The notes: a model not told the origin generated them from the letters alone. DNA of 64,000 nucleotides from Bacteroidales bacterium (GCA_029007825.1 JAQXIO010000052.1:24257-88256); one strand, 5' to 3'. Positions 19,349 through 28,744 are shown, counted from the stretch's first letter. Numbers and translations are program-made.

Positions 19349-19786
19349 TTAAATAAGAATATGTCCAAGCATATAAATATAATACCGACAAGAAAATTGA
19401 GTCTGATTCGTATAAAAAGAGAGGAATATCCAGCTTTTCCCTATGATCCGGGAATTAAAAAAGTCCGAAATACGGGCGTTCAACACAGATAGATTAGTCT
19501 TTAATATTTTACAAGGATAATAGGAACGTGATAAAATAAAACGGCCACCTAAAATTCCCTCCTGACCATTATAATGACAGCTTGTCCTGTTGATGTTGAG
19601 TTTTTTACCAAATGATAACTGAATGACAGCTTCTGACTTAATAGAATGGAATAAATCATTACATTGCATATTCAGCGTAATATCATTATCCTGCTTCGTA
19701 ATCTTTTGTTCTTTATCTTTATTAAGAATAGAAAAAATTCCTAATAATAAAAAAACTCCAAATAATGAACAACATACATACTTCAT
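19349..19786 (-). CDS. Uncertain small protein with hydrophobic N-terminus
   Basis: This 145-aa reading frame is not recognised. The start at 19786 gives MKYVCCSLFGVFLLLGIFSI, which looks like a signal peptide or membrane anchor; in-frame alternatives lie at 19789 and 19804. A good minus-strand -7 box (TAAATTTG, 19824-19831) lies about 40 bases upstream, which favours a real transcript. The remaining sequence has five further Cys and no known motif. Composition is AT-rich and the C-terminal third (aromatic-rich, ending GHILI) looks less protein-like. It may be a decayed gene or a lineage-specific secreted protein; a chance frame is possible. Confidence 0.4.
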   Translation of the reverse strand: MKYVCCSLFGVFLLLGIFSILNKDKEQKITKQDNDITLNMQCNDLFHSIKSEAVIQLSFGKKLNINRTSCHYNGQEGILGGRFILSRSYYPCKILKTNLSVLNARISDFFNSRIIGKSWIFLSFYTNQTQFSCRYYIYMLGHILI

Positions 19787-20106
19787 CATAACGGCTGTAA
19801 ACATGTTCGCCAAAAAATGTATGCAAATTTAAGAAAAAGTATAGTATCCTAATCAAAAATACGGAACAAAAAGACATTTATAATTTAAGCCGTTATTGCT
19901 CATAATTACATAGAACTAACATAGTATATAAGTTTACTGGTAAATGAAAGGGAGGGGAAAGTCATATATTTATTTGGGAAACAATCAGGACTAATTCAGG
20001 CAAAGAGGGATATATCTTTGTTGAGACTTTTGTGTCAAAGGCTTTCATGCAAATAAAAAGAGTTGCTAAATGGAAAGCATATCAAAATTATATCAGCTAA
20101 TTGTTA
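19787..20106. other. Intergenic region between the LytTR gene and the small ORF
   Basis: No gene is visible in these 320 bases. The minus-strand -7 box at 19824-19831 for the small ORF is the only clear element. The 3' end of the LytTR gene carries a weak dyad AGCTAAT/ATTAGCT (20095-20112) that overlaps its stop codon. Confidence 0.5.
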
Positions 20107-20883
20107 TTAGCTTTTTGTAAACCATTCTTTGAATTCGCTTACTCTTACTTTGCTTATCAATACTTTTTCTTTGATATCAACGATACGAAGATTTACCGAT
20201 AATCGATTATTAAACCATAAATCTATGTCTTGTATCGCGTCTCTCGATATCAGGAATTGACGATTAACGCGAAAAAAAAGATTAGGGTCCAAACATTCCG
20301 ACAATTCATCTAATGTTTGTGATATCGTATATTCTTTACCATCTGTCAAAACCACTTTAACAATTCCATCCCGAATATAAAACAATAAAATCATATCGGT
20401 CGAAACCGGTAGTAATTTATCTCCTTTTACCGGTATCAAAAAATGAGACAGATAATTCTTTTCCTTATTTATAGCACGAAGGATCTTTTTCATCTCTTCT
20501 TCATAAGAATATGCAATAGGCTGATAAGGCCTAAAATAGCCAAGCTTATCAAAGGCTCTGCCAATATCTTCTTTACTTATAGGTTTTAATAAATAATCAA
20601 TGCTGTTGACCTTAAACGCCCGGAGTGCATATTCATCATAAGCGGTAGTAAAAATGACTGGGCAAGTAATTTTTACGTGTTCGAATATCTTAAAAACCAG
20701 ACCATCAGCCAGACTGATATCCATAAACAGTAAATCGGGCATAGCATGTTCTGAGAACCACTCTACACTTGCGGTTATACTGTCTAATGTTTTTACTATT
20801 TCGATATCCGGTTTTACTTCTTTCAGCAAAACTATAAGATCTCTGACAGCCGCTCTTTCATCTTCTATGATAATAACTTTCAT
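20107..20883 (-). CDS. LytTR-family response regulator
   Basis: A 258-aa two-component transcription regulator. The receiver domain (about 1-120) has the acidic pair IIEDE, the phospho-acceptor in LLFMDIS (Asp55 region), and KPIS. The LytTR DNA-binding domain (about 150-255) is recognised by LIPVKGDKLLPVSTDMILLFYI and RVNRQFLIS, here quoted in part. It sits three to four bases after the cognate kinase gene and is the last gene of the efflux operon. It probably controls that operon in response to a cell-envelope or metal signal. Its DNA target is not known; LytTR proteins usually bind direct repeats upstream of promoters. Confidence 0.93.
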   Translation of the reverse strand: MKVIIIEDERAAVRDLIVLLKEVKPDIEIVKTLDSITASVEWFSEHAMPDLLFMDISLADGLVFKIFEHVKITCPVIFTTAYDEYALRAFKVNSIDYLLKPISKEDIGRAFDKLGYFRPYQPIAYSYEEEMKKILRAINKEKNYLSHFLIPVKGDKLLPVSTDMILLFYIRDGIVKVVLTDGKEYTISQTLDELSECLDPNLFFRVNRQFLISRDAIQDIDLWFNNRLSVNLRIVDIKEKVLISKVRVSEFKEWFTKS

Positions 20884-20886
20884 AAG

Positions 20887-21942
20887 CTATTTATGAATTA
20901 AAGGAACTCTAACTGTAAAACAAGCATCTTCATTTATTTGTATTTCCTGATGGAATAACAACTGGACTCGTTTAGACAGATTTGCAAGCCCCACTCCTAT
21001 TCCGGAGGTTGGAGTCATTTTTTCTTGTATCGGATTCGAAACTGAGATACCCCTTTCTTTGTCCGTAAAAATAGATATTATTAAAGGTCGGCGACTGCTG
21101 ATTTCATTATGCTTTACAGCATTTTCTATGAGCATTTGCACTGTCATAGGAGGTAAATAATATTCTTCCAATTCTTTATCTATCGAAATATTAAATTCAA
21201 GATTCTCCTCATACCGCATTTTAAGTAAAAAAATATATGCTGAGACAAATTTCATTTCCTCACGTAAAGTCACTATTTGTGATTCGTTTCCCTGTAAAGT
21301 ATAACGCAATACGCGAGACAATTCTAAAATATATTCCTGGGCTTTTTCCGGATCTTCCCGTACCAGCGAACGCAAAGTATTTAACGAGTTGAATAGCATA
21401 TGCGGATTCAGCTGATTCTTTAATGCATTGTACAAGTTCAGATTATTTTCAGCCTGCAATTGTTGATTTTCCATTAAAAACTGTTGTTGTTGCCTTGTCA
21501 AATACAATATATAACAGCTCCCCGTAACGATACAGGATATTATAAAATCCCTCAATGGATGAAGATAGTTATGTATTGTCGCGTCTATTGCCGGTATATG
21601 TAATGTATGATGCAAAAAAACAAAACAGGCTCCTAACATATTACTTAATATCCAAGTGAAAATGAAAGAAAAAATTACAATTTTCCATGTTATCTTTTTT
21701 CGCCGATTATCGAAATGAAATAATACCGTATTAGCCCAAAATAAAAACAGAAGCGAAAAAAAGTTAAAAAAAACTTCGCTGATAATATCGGCTGTTTTCA
21801 TACCCGGAAATAACATATTCATTTCCAGATAATCAAATAATGAAATAAATTCCGGAAAATGAATAAGTATGGCAACCATCATTGAAATAGCCATGACAAC
21901 AAAAATGTATTTATCTATCAAGATAAAAGCTGCCTTCTTCAT
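20887..21942 (-). CDS. LytS/YehU-type sensor histidine kinase
   Basis: A 351-aa membrane histidine kinase of the His_kinase (PF06580) class that pairs with LytTR regulators. ATG at 21942 (MKKAAFILIDKY) is preferred to a TTG at 21954. Four hydrophobic helices fill about residues 8-165, with only short external loops. A coiled linker leads to the phospho-acceptor region NQLNPHMLFNSLNTLRSL (about 193-210) and the ATPase domain with MLIENAVKHN and GIGVGLANLSKR. The lack of a large periplasmic domain suggests it senses signals within or near the membrane. It lies between the adaptor and regulator genes of the efflux operon. Confidence 0.93.
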   Translation of the reverse strand: MKKAAFILIDKYIFVVMAISMMVAILIHFPEFISLFDYLEMNMLFPGMKTADIISEVFFNFFSLLFLFWANTVLFHFDNRRKKITWKIVIFSFIFTWILSNMLGACFVFLHHTLHIPAIDATIHNYLHPLRDFIISCIVTGSCYILYLTRQQQQFLMENQQLQAENNLNLYNALKNQLNPHMLFNSLNTLRSLVREDPEKAQEYILELSRVLRYTLQGNESQIVTLREEMKFVSAYIFLLKMRYEENLEFNISIDKELEEYYLPPMTVQMLIENAVKHNEISSRRPLIISIFTDKERGISVSNPIQEKMTPTSGIGVGLANLSKRVQLLFHQEIQINEDACFTVRVPLIHK

Positions 21943-21959
21943 AATTACATGCAAAAATA

Positions 21960-22844
21960 CTATTTTTTCAATCTTGCTGTAACATACATTCCCGGACGAA
22001 ACTGAATATTCTTGTCTTTTACACGTGCATATACATCAAGTGACCGACTTACTTCATCGATTTTCTGACCAATTGAAATTACTGTTGCTGCGAATATTTG
22101 ATCGTTCATCCCATTGACTTTAAATTCGATTTCAGCACCCAAACGAAGTCCGTCCAAATCTTTTTCATAGGCGACAAGGCGCAGCAGCGTGCTTTTTTTA
22201 TCTATTATTTCACAAAGTGGCTCACCGACATTCACATATTTACCTGTATTTATAAGGATATCTCCGACATAACCACTAATAGGCGCCTTTACCTGCAGCG
22301 TTGACTGTATCCCTTCAGTCAATAATTGTTCCGGTTGAACGCCTAATAGTATAAGTTGTGCTGCCGCAGCGTCTTTACGACTTTTCATAGAAAAATAATC
22401 GGCTTTGCTCTGTTGAAATTTTTTCTGTGATGCAGCCTGTTCCAGCGATAATGCTTTTTGCCTCTCATATTCAGTCTCCAGATATTCCTCCTGTGCATAA
22501 CTATCAAGATATGTCTGTTGCAATTGAATAAAATCCGGATTCTCAATTGTTGCCAATACTGTATTTTTTGAAACATAGTTGCCCGGCAATAAATAGGTGT
22601 TTTTAATAATACCGCCTATTGTCAACGATACCGTTACAAAATCGGACGGAGGGACAATCATCGTTCCGTTAAATGAAATTTGATTGGGCTTGGAGGTTGC
22701 TGATGTTTGTATATCAACCTGTTCGGATATTGTATCCGCTTTCGTTTCCAATTGTTCTAAAATTTCTTCTGCCACGGGCATTTTTTCACCTGAATTACAA
22801 GAGAAAATGAATAGCAATGCTAAAAGAAAGGTTATTTTATTCAT
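21960..22844 (-). CDS. Short RND efflux periplasmic adaptor lipoprotein (CusB/CzcB type)
   Basis: This 294-aa membrane-fusion protein should connect the pump with the outer-membrane channel. The lipobox LLFIFSC anchors Cys16 to the inner membrane. The lipoyl half-motif GGIIKNTYLLPGNYVSKN, a helical hairpin (about 105-170) and the second lipoyl half APISGYVGDILINTGKYV follow, then the beta-barrel ending at FRPGMYVTARLKK. CusB-type proteins usually continue for another 60-100 residues with a membrane-proximal domain that this protein lacks; the stop is clean. Its gene lies eight bases after the pump gene. Metal specificity cannot be read from the sequence. Confidence 0.88.
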   Translation of the reverse strand: MNKITFLLALLFIFSCNSGEKMPVAEEILEQLETKADTISEQVDIQTSATSKPNQISFNGTMIVPPSDFVTVSLTIGGIIKNTYLLPGNYVSKNTVLATIENPDFIQLQQTYLDSYAQEEYLETEYERQKALSLEQAASQKKFQQSKADYFSMKSRKDAAAAQLILLGVQPEQLLTEGIQSTLQVKAPISGYVGDILINTGKYVNVGEPLCEIIDKKSTLLRLVAYEKDLDGLRLGAEIEFKVNGMNDQIFAATVISIGQKIDEVSRSLDVYARVKDKNIQFRPGMYVTARLKK

Positions 22845-22852
22845 TTTATTCC

Positions 22853-25800
22853 TTATTTAAACAATTCATATTCGAGGGCTGCAACATTATACCGATATAC
22901 TGTCTCTATATATCCGCGACGAATGTCGCGCGCCGTATTGATTGCCTGTATATATTCAATTATGTCGATATTACTTTGTTTTAATTGCTGATGTGCGGTT
23001 TTTATCAATTCATCGGCTTCCGACAATGCCGTTTGGGTATAATATCGCAAGTTTTCATTATTACGCCGAAGTAGTGCCCGTAATTCTTCGGTTTTATTTG
23101 ACAATTCACGTATATTCGCTTCCATTTCTGTATGTTGCATATTTGTACGTATCCTTTCCTGTTTTATTCTACTTGCCTGCGTTGGGAACCACAGGGGGAA
23201 AGATATCCCCACCATCCATGCATTTAAGCCTTTTAGAGGTAATATATCCTGACGTATATATCCTAAAGAAAATTCAGGAAAGAAGCGGCTTTTTTCGATC
23301 TGTAGCATTGCTTCTTGTTGATCCATACGGCTCCGGAAATAATTTACATGACTTTGAGATAGCGTCATATCTTCGTCATTTACTATGTATAAAGTCATCG
23401 CCGTATCCGATGGGAGAATTTGCTTGTCGGTATAACATGTCCAGTTCAGACGAGCAATAGCCATTTGTAATTCTTCCTGAGACTGGTATAATTGATTTTT
23501 CATTTCTGCCGCCAAAGTCGATATCATATTTTTTTCAAGCCGTGTTATTTCACCTTGCTGATAGCGGGACTCTCCGACTTGTTGCAATTGTGCGGCCAAA
23601 TCATTCTGATCGCGATACATATTGTTCAGATTCAAAGCATATAAATAATAAGCCCATGCCCTTTTAACTTCCGCTTTTATCTCTTTCTCTACTAACCGCT
23701 TATAATAAGTAGCGGTTTTTATCTGCCGATTTATCAAAACATTTTTGTAAAACGGGGTAAGTAATGACCCCAGATTTTGTTGCACAGTGATTTCCTTATC
23801 TTTCTGCAATTCGCCATTTAATTGCCCCCATGAATAACTAAACGAAGTCGGTGTCAATTCCATTATTTCTCCTTTGGCAGCTTTTGTCTGGGAAACAGCC
23901 GCCCCGGCATTTTTCAATCTGGGATGATTAGCATTCGCTATTTCAATTGCTTGGTCAAGCGTTACCATTTCCTGACCTTCAAGTACAAAAGGTAGGTTCA
24001 ATACCTGAAATAATAAGAAAACCATAACAATCTTTTTGACCGGATATCTTTTTAAATAAGGCGTATTAACTATTTTGTAAAAAACCGGAATTATAATCAA
24101 TGTCAGTATCGTTGATACAATCAAACCGCCAATAACAACCGTAGCCAATGGCCTTTGTACTTCTGCACCTGCCGAAGTTGTCACTGCCATCGGTACAAAT
24201 CCTAACGATGCAACTAATCCTGTCAAGAATACAGGTCGTAACAAATGTGGCGTTCCCTGTTTTATAATCCGGTTGGTGGTTAACGGATATTTCGTCCGTT
24301 TTTTCAGCATATTGAAATGGTTAATCATAAGTATTCCGTTTAGAACGGCAACCCCAAACAGAGCCACAAAACCGACACCAGCCGAAATACTAAAAGGAAG
24401 GTCTCGCACCCATAAGGCTAAAATTCCACCAATAAGAGATAACGGAACAGTAGAAAAAACCACAAACGTATAGGTAAGACTCTTAAATGCAAAGAATAAC
24501 AATAAAAGGATCAACAATAATGCTACAGGGACTACTATTAACAATGTATCAATAGCATTTTGAAGGTTTTCAAACTGACCTCCGTATTCAAAATAATACC
24601 CAGGCTTGAGCTTCACGTTTTTATCTAACGTCTGTTGTATTCCTGCAACAACTTTCTGAATATCAGCATCACGCACATTTACTCCTATTACAATTCGCCG
24701 TTTCGTCGCATCTCTGTTAATTTGCAACGGACCATTTATGAAATCAATATCGGCAACTTCACTAACCGGAATTTGCACATCTTCCGAAGAACGGACAAAA
24801 AGTTTATCCAAATTGAAATCGACAACTTTTTCCTGGTCTAAACGGACAACGAGATCAAAACGACGTTCATTTTCAAAAACGACACCACCTTTTTCCCCTG
24901 CATATGCCGTACGGATAATTGTATTCAATTCCTCTATATTAATGCCATAGCGCGCTATTTTATCCCTACGATACTTTACCACTAATTGTGGTAAGCCCAT
25001 AGCTTGCTCTACAATCACATCAGAAGCTCCCGGTATTCGAAGCATATAATCTGCGGCCTCTTTCGCTTTTTCATATAACTCTTTCATATCTTCTCCATAG
25101 AGTTTTACTGCAATATCGGCTTTCGCTCCTGTCATTAGTTCATTAAAACGCAATTGTATAGGCTGGCTAAAATTAAAAACTGCTCCTTTTACCGGATCTA
25201 AGGCTCGTTTCATTTTCATTACTATTTCCGCCCGGCTTTTTGCACTAGTCCACTCTTTAAACGGTTTCATCACAATCATAATATCGGCATCCTCGACAGC
25301 CATAGGATCCGTAGGCACCTCAGCCGTACCTATTTTTGCCACAACATGCTTTATTTCAGGAAATTTATCCAATAATATTTTCTGGGCTTTTTCCGACAGT
25401 TCAATGCTTTTGCTCAACGAACTACCTGCAGGTAAAGTCATTTGCATTGCAAAATCGCCTTCATCCAAGGTAGGGATAAACTCTGCTCCTATTTTAGTAA
25501 AAAGATATAATGACAATGCTAATGTCAAAAAAGCAACTGTAATCGTAGTCCACTTAAAATGAAGACAAAAATCCAGTACCTTCTTATAAATGCGATTCAA
25601 CCATTCGAAAAAGCAGTCGGAAAAAGTCCGTTTCACAACCGAATGACGTTTAAGAAAAAGAGATGCCATCATAGGTACATATGTCAAGGATAATATCAAC
25701 GCACCCACTATACAAAAGATCAGCGTTTTCGCCATCGGAATAAAATATTTCCCTTCTATTCCTGTTAATGTCAATATCGGAAAAAAGACGATTAAAATGA

Positions 25801-27163
25801 TGAACACGGCAAATGTGGCAGAACGAACAACACCGGAAGCTCCTTTTTCAACCTCATAATCCATCTGATTCTTAGAGAAAGTGCCGCTCTTAAGCTTTCC
25901 GGCATATAAATGAGCAAGTATCCCTTCCATAATAACAATAGATCCGTCTACTACGATTCCGAAATCAATCGCACCCAGACTCATTAAATTAGCAGAGACA
26001 TCGAAAAGGCGCATCATTATAAAGGCAAATAACATTGCAAGAGGAATAACAGATGCCACAATGAGCCCTGCCCTTACATTCCCCAGAAAAATAATTAATA
26101 CGAGGAAGACTATAAGTGCTCCTTCTATCAAATTCGATATTACAGTCGATATATTTCTACTTACTAATTCCGAACGATTCAAATAAGGTTGTATCGAAAT
26201 TCCTGCCGGTAATATTTTCTGTATTTTGTCTACTCTTCTTTCCAATTCTTTCGTTACAACATTTGCATTCGCACCTTTCAACATCATGGCAATACCACCC
26301 ACACATTCACCGTTTCCATCTTTTGTCATCGCTCCAAAACGTTTGGATGCACCAAAACGAACTTTTCCGACGTTCCTTATATAAACAGGAATTCCATTAC
26401 GATTGGCAACCACAATCTGTTCAATATCTTCCGTTTTGGCAATCATCCCTTCCGAACGGATATAATAGGCCCGATCGATTTTCTCAATATAACTTCCTCC
26501 GGTATTCTGATTATTTTTATTCAATGCTTCAAAGACTTCTCCGATTGTAATATTAAGGGAGTAAAGAACATCCGGATCGACAGCTACTTCATATTGTTTT
26601 AAATAGCCCCCGAAACTATTAATCTCCACAATACCGGGAATTCCGGAAAGTTGCCGTTTAACAATCCAGTCTTGAATTGTACGTAACTCCATGGCGTCAT
26701 ATTTATCCTCATAACCCGGTGCGACCTGAAGTACATACTGATAAATTTCACCTAATCCGGTAGTTATCGGCATCATTTCGGGAGTTCCAAGTTCCGGTGG
26801 TATTTCTCCTGCAACCGCCTGAATTTGTTCGTTTATTAATTGCCGTGCATCCAAAGTCGGGACATTATCTTTAAAAACTACTGTAACCAATGACAAACCA
26901 AAACGTGAAACGGATCTGATTTCTTTCACATTCATAATATTACTCATTGATATTTCAATGGGAAAAGTGATAAGCTGCTCAACTTCCTGCGGTGCGAGTG
27001 TGGGCGATACGGTTACAATTTGTACCTGATTATTTGTAATATCTGGTACGGCATCGACCGGAAGAGTAAGCATTGCATATATGCCGCCGATAAGAAGAGC
27101 AAGTGTTGCTAATCCAATAAATAATTTTTTCTTTACAGAGAAACAGACTATGGCCTCAAACAT
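22853..27163 (-). CDS. CzcA/CusA-type heavy-metal RND pump fused to a TolC-like outer membrane factor
   Basis: This 1436-aa protein joins two parts of a tripartite efflux system. Residues 1-1038 are a heavy-metal RND transporter: N-terminal helix, porter domain with the PVDAVPDITNNQVQ motif (35-48), and the proton-relay residues Asp400, Asp406 and Glu413 in AIDFGIVVDGSIVIME, at the spacing known for CzcA. A hydrophobic stretch at about 1043-1062 (IVMVFLLFQVLNLPFVLEG) resembles a former signal peptide. Residues 1064-1436 form a TolC/CzcC-like helical region starting TLDQAIEIANANHPRL. The substrate is probably a divalent or monovalent metal cation; the CusA methionine relay is not clear, which leans toward the Czc type. 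It is the first gene of the operon with the adaptor, kinase and regulator. Confidence 0.92.
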   Translation of the reverse strand: MFEAIVCFSVKKKLFIGLATLALLIGGIYAMLTLPVDAVPDITNNQVQIVTVSPTLAPQEVEQLITFPIEISMSNIMNVKEIRSVSRFGLSLVTVVFKDNVPTLDARQLINEQIQAVAGEIPPELGTPEMMPITTGLGEIYQYVLQVAPGYEDKYDAMELRTIQDWIVKRQLSGIPGIVEINSFGGYLKQYEVAVDPDVLYSLNITIGEVFEALNKNNQNTGGSYIEKIDRAYYIRSEGMIAKTEDIEQIVVANRNGIPVYIRNVGKVRFGASKRFGAMTKDGNGECVGGIAMMLKGANANVVTKELERRVDKIQKILPAGISIQPYLNRSELVSRNISTVISNLIEGALIVFLVLIIFLGNVRAGLIVASVIPLAMLFAFIMMRLFDVSANLMSLGAIDFGIVVDGSIVIMEGILAHLYAGKLKSGTFSKNQMDYEVEKGASGVVRSATFAVFIILIVFFPILTLTGIEGKYFIPMAKTLIFCIVGALILSLTYVPMMASLFLKRHSVVKRTFSDCFFEWLNRIYKKVLDFCLHFKWTTITVAFLTLALSLYLFTKIGAEFIPTLDEGDFAMQMTLPAGSSLSKSIELSEKAQKILLDKFPEIKHVVAKIGTAEVPTDPMAVEDADIMIVMKPFKEWTSAKSRAEIVMKMKRALDPVKGAVFNFSQPIQLRFNELMTGAKADIAVKLYGEDMKELYEKAKEAADYMLRIPGASDVIVEQAMGLPQLVVKYRRDKIARYGINIEELNTIIRTAYAGEKGGVVFENERRFDLVVRLDQEKVVDFNLDKLFVRSSEDVQIPVSEVADIDFINGPLQINRDATKRRIVIGVNVRDADIQKVVAGIQQTLDKNVKLKPGYYFEYGGQFENLQNAIDTLLIVVPVALLLILLLLFFAFKSLTYTFVVFSTVPLSLIGGILALWVRDLPFSISAGVGFVALFGVAVLNGILMINHFNMLKKRTKYPLTTNRIIKQGTPHLLRPVFLTGLVASLGFVPMAVTTSAGAEVQRPLATVVIGGLIVSTILTLIIIPVFYKIVNTPYLKRYPVKKIVMVFLLFQVLNLPFVLEGQEMVTLDQAIEIANANHPRLKNAGAAVSQTKAAKGEIMELTPTSFSYSWGQLNGELQKDKEITVQQNLGSLLTPFYKNVLINRQIKTATYYKRLVEKEIKAEVKRAWAYYLYALNLNNMYRDQNDLAAQLQQVGESRYQQGEITRLEKNMISTLAAEMKNQLYQSQEELQMAIARLNWTCYTDKQILPSDTAMTLYIVNDEDMTLSQSHVNYFRSRMDQQEAMLQIEKSRFFPEFSLGYIRQDILPLKGLNAWMVGISFPLWFPTQASRIKQERIRTNMQHTEMEANIRELSNKTEELRALLRRNNENLRYYTQTALSEADELIKTAHQQLKQSNIDIIEYIQAINTARDIRRGYIETVYRYNVAALEYELFK

Positions 27164-27372
27164 TATTCCAACCTTTTATGATGTTATAAAGGTAATATGA
27201 TAAAAAATGTTTCGGTTTCTAAAACGAATCAACCGGAAAATATAGAGGATGAATACGACAATACTGAAATTGAACAAGTTCTCCGGATAACTTATTGTCT
27301 TTTACAATAGCTGATTTTAGGACACAATAGTTATCTTTGTATTGATTATATTTATCAATATTTTACCCATAC
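27164..27372. other. Divergent promoter region of the efflux and biotin operons
   Basis: This 209-base gap separates two divergent operons. Near the pump gene is an imperfect dyad, ACCTTT (27171-27176) facing AAAGGT. On the biotin side is a dyad with TTGT and ACAA half-sites (27295-27307) and a -7 box (27332-27339). Confidence 0.5.
27332..27339 (+). promoter_or_regulatory. -7 box for the biotin operon
   Basis: TATCTTTG matches TAnnTTTG, 33 bases before the first gene. The dyad just upstream (27294-27329) would cover the -33 region, a good place for repression by biotin. Confidence 0.5.
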
Positions 27373-27750
27373 ATGAAAAAAGGATGCCCTCAAATACATT
27401 TATTGCGATTCCGACGCTGGACGCGTAAAGGGTATGCTGTTTTCTCGGGACTAAAGCATAACGTAACAATCGGAGCTCTTCATGGCGGAGTAATCAAAAG
27501 GTTAAGTAGAAAATGTGACCGGCTTATCTTATGGTCAGAACATTTTACCTTCAATAATGACGACTTCACCGAAGGTGAATATAAAGATGCTATATTAAAC
27601 GAATTAGCACAGGAATTGCCTCTTAACTATCAGGAAGGTAACGAATGCTGTTGTACCCCGTATTTTAAACCTATAACATATACAAGCGATAAAAGGAGTG
27701 TGATATCTCTTTTTATCGCTTTTTATTTATACAAAAGATTTCATATATGA
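27373..27750 (+). CDS. Small protein leading the biotin operon, unknown function
   Basis: This 125-aa protein overlaps the bioB start by four bases (ATGA), so it is translationally coupled to the biotin genes. The basic, aromatic N-terminal block IHLLRFRRWTRKGYAVFSGL followed by HNVTIG looks like a segment I recall from other Bacteroidota proteins, but I cannot assign it to a named family. The middle is acidic (FNNDDFTEGEYKD) and the C-terminal part has ECCCTPYF, a Cys triplet that might bind metal. No signal peptide is obvious. Its position before bioB suggests a regulatory or assembly role, or simply a small gene sharing the promoter. Confidence 0.7.
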   Translation: MKKGCPQIHLLRFRRWTRKGYAVFSGLKHNVTIGALHGGVIKRLSRKCDRLILWSEHFTFNNDDFTEGEYKDAILNELAQELPLNYQEGNECCCTPYFKPITYTSDKRSVISLFIAFYLYKRFHI

Positions 27751-28727
27751 TTCAGAAATTAAAAGATCGTGTTCTATCTGGGGAACATATAAATAAATCG
27801 GAAGCCCTGACTTTATCTCAATGCAGCGATAAAGAGATGCTATACAAAGCTGCACATGAAATCACTCGATATTATCTGGGCAATTTATTCGATACATGCT
27901 CGATTATAAATGCTAAATCGGGCAATTGTACTGAAAATTGCAAATGGTGTGCGCAATCGAAACATTACAGAACTAAGGCCGATATTTATCCATTGGTTTC
28001 AGAAGAAGAAGTCCTTCGTCATGCACATAACAGCGAAAAATATGAAATCACGCGTTTTTCTATGGTCACAAGCGGCAAACGAATTTCAAAAAACGATTTA
28101 AGTAAAATTTGTTCTACATTCAGGCGGATCAAAAAAGAGACCGGCCTCAAATGCTGTGCTTCGATGGGGCTATTAAACAAAGAGGTTCTTTCAGCCTTAA
28201 AAGAGAGTGGTGTCGAAAATTATCATTGTAATATAGAGACTGCGCCATCTTACTTTAAAGAACTCTGCACGTCACATACGACAGAAGAAAAAGTCAAAAC
28301 GCTGAGAGCTGCAAGAGAAGCCGGAATGCGTATCTGTAGCGGCGGAATCATCGGAATGGGTGAAAGTATGGCACAACGAATCGAGATGGCTTTATTCCTG
28401 AGAGAACTGGAGGTCTATTCTATTCCCCTCAACCTGTTGCAACCGATAAAAGGCACGCCATTAGAACATTCCCGGGCATTAAGTGAAGAGGAATTACTTA
28501 CCTCTATCGCATTATTCCGGTTTATTAATCCGAAAGCGTTTCTCCGATTCTCAGGAGGCAGGGCTTTAATGTCTCCCGATGTGCAGCGTAAAGCTCTTTA
28601 TATCGGAATAAACGCTGCAATCATGGGCGATTTGCTGACGACTTCCGCTTCACAGGCAGCCGAAGACCGGATTCTATTTTCCACAGCTGGTTATTCCCTT
28701 TCCGAAAATACAGACTGGATAAAATAA
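27747..28727 (+). CDS. bioB: Biotin synthase
   Basis: BioB inserts sulfur into dethiobiotin to make biotin by radical SAM chemistry. The 326-aa protein has the SAM-cluster motif [11 protein letters not shown] (CxxxCxxC, about 52-62). Other conserved parts are [20 protein letters not shown] and the late Arg in RFSGGR, which matches the auxiliary [2Fe-2S] site of known BioB. It is the second gene of the operon and starts inside the stop codon of the preceding small gene. Gene order then runs bioA-F-G-C-D with tiny gaps, so the whole biotin route from malonyl-ACP is on one transcript. Confidence 0.97.
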   Translation: MIQKLKDRVLSGEHINKSEALTLSQCSDKEMLYKAAHEITRYYLGNLFDTCSIINAKSGNCTENCKWCAQSKHYRTKADIYPLVSEEEVLRHAHNSEKYEITRFSMVTSGKRISKNDLSKICSTFRRIKKETGLKCCASMGLLNKEVLSALKESGVENYHCNIETAPSYFKELCTSHTTEEKVKTLRAAREAGMRICSGGIIGMGESMAQRIEMALFLRELEVYSIPLNLLQPIKGTPLEHSRALSEEELLTSIALFRFINPKAFLRFSGGRALMSPDVQRKALYIGINAAIMGDLLTTSASQAAEDRILFSTAGYSLSENTDWIK

Positions 28728-28744
28728 AGCTTACAAGAATTATT

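Noticed and set aside
22942..23460. 172-codon open frame on the plus strand
   Set aside because: Antisense to the TolC-like part of the RND fusion; no recognisable protein features.
27171..27192. Imperfect dyad before the RND operon as a LytTR site
   Set aside because: LytTR proteins usually bind direct repeats; this is a short inverted repeat with mismatches.
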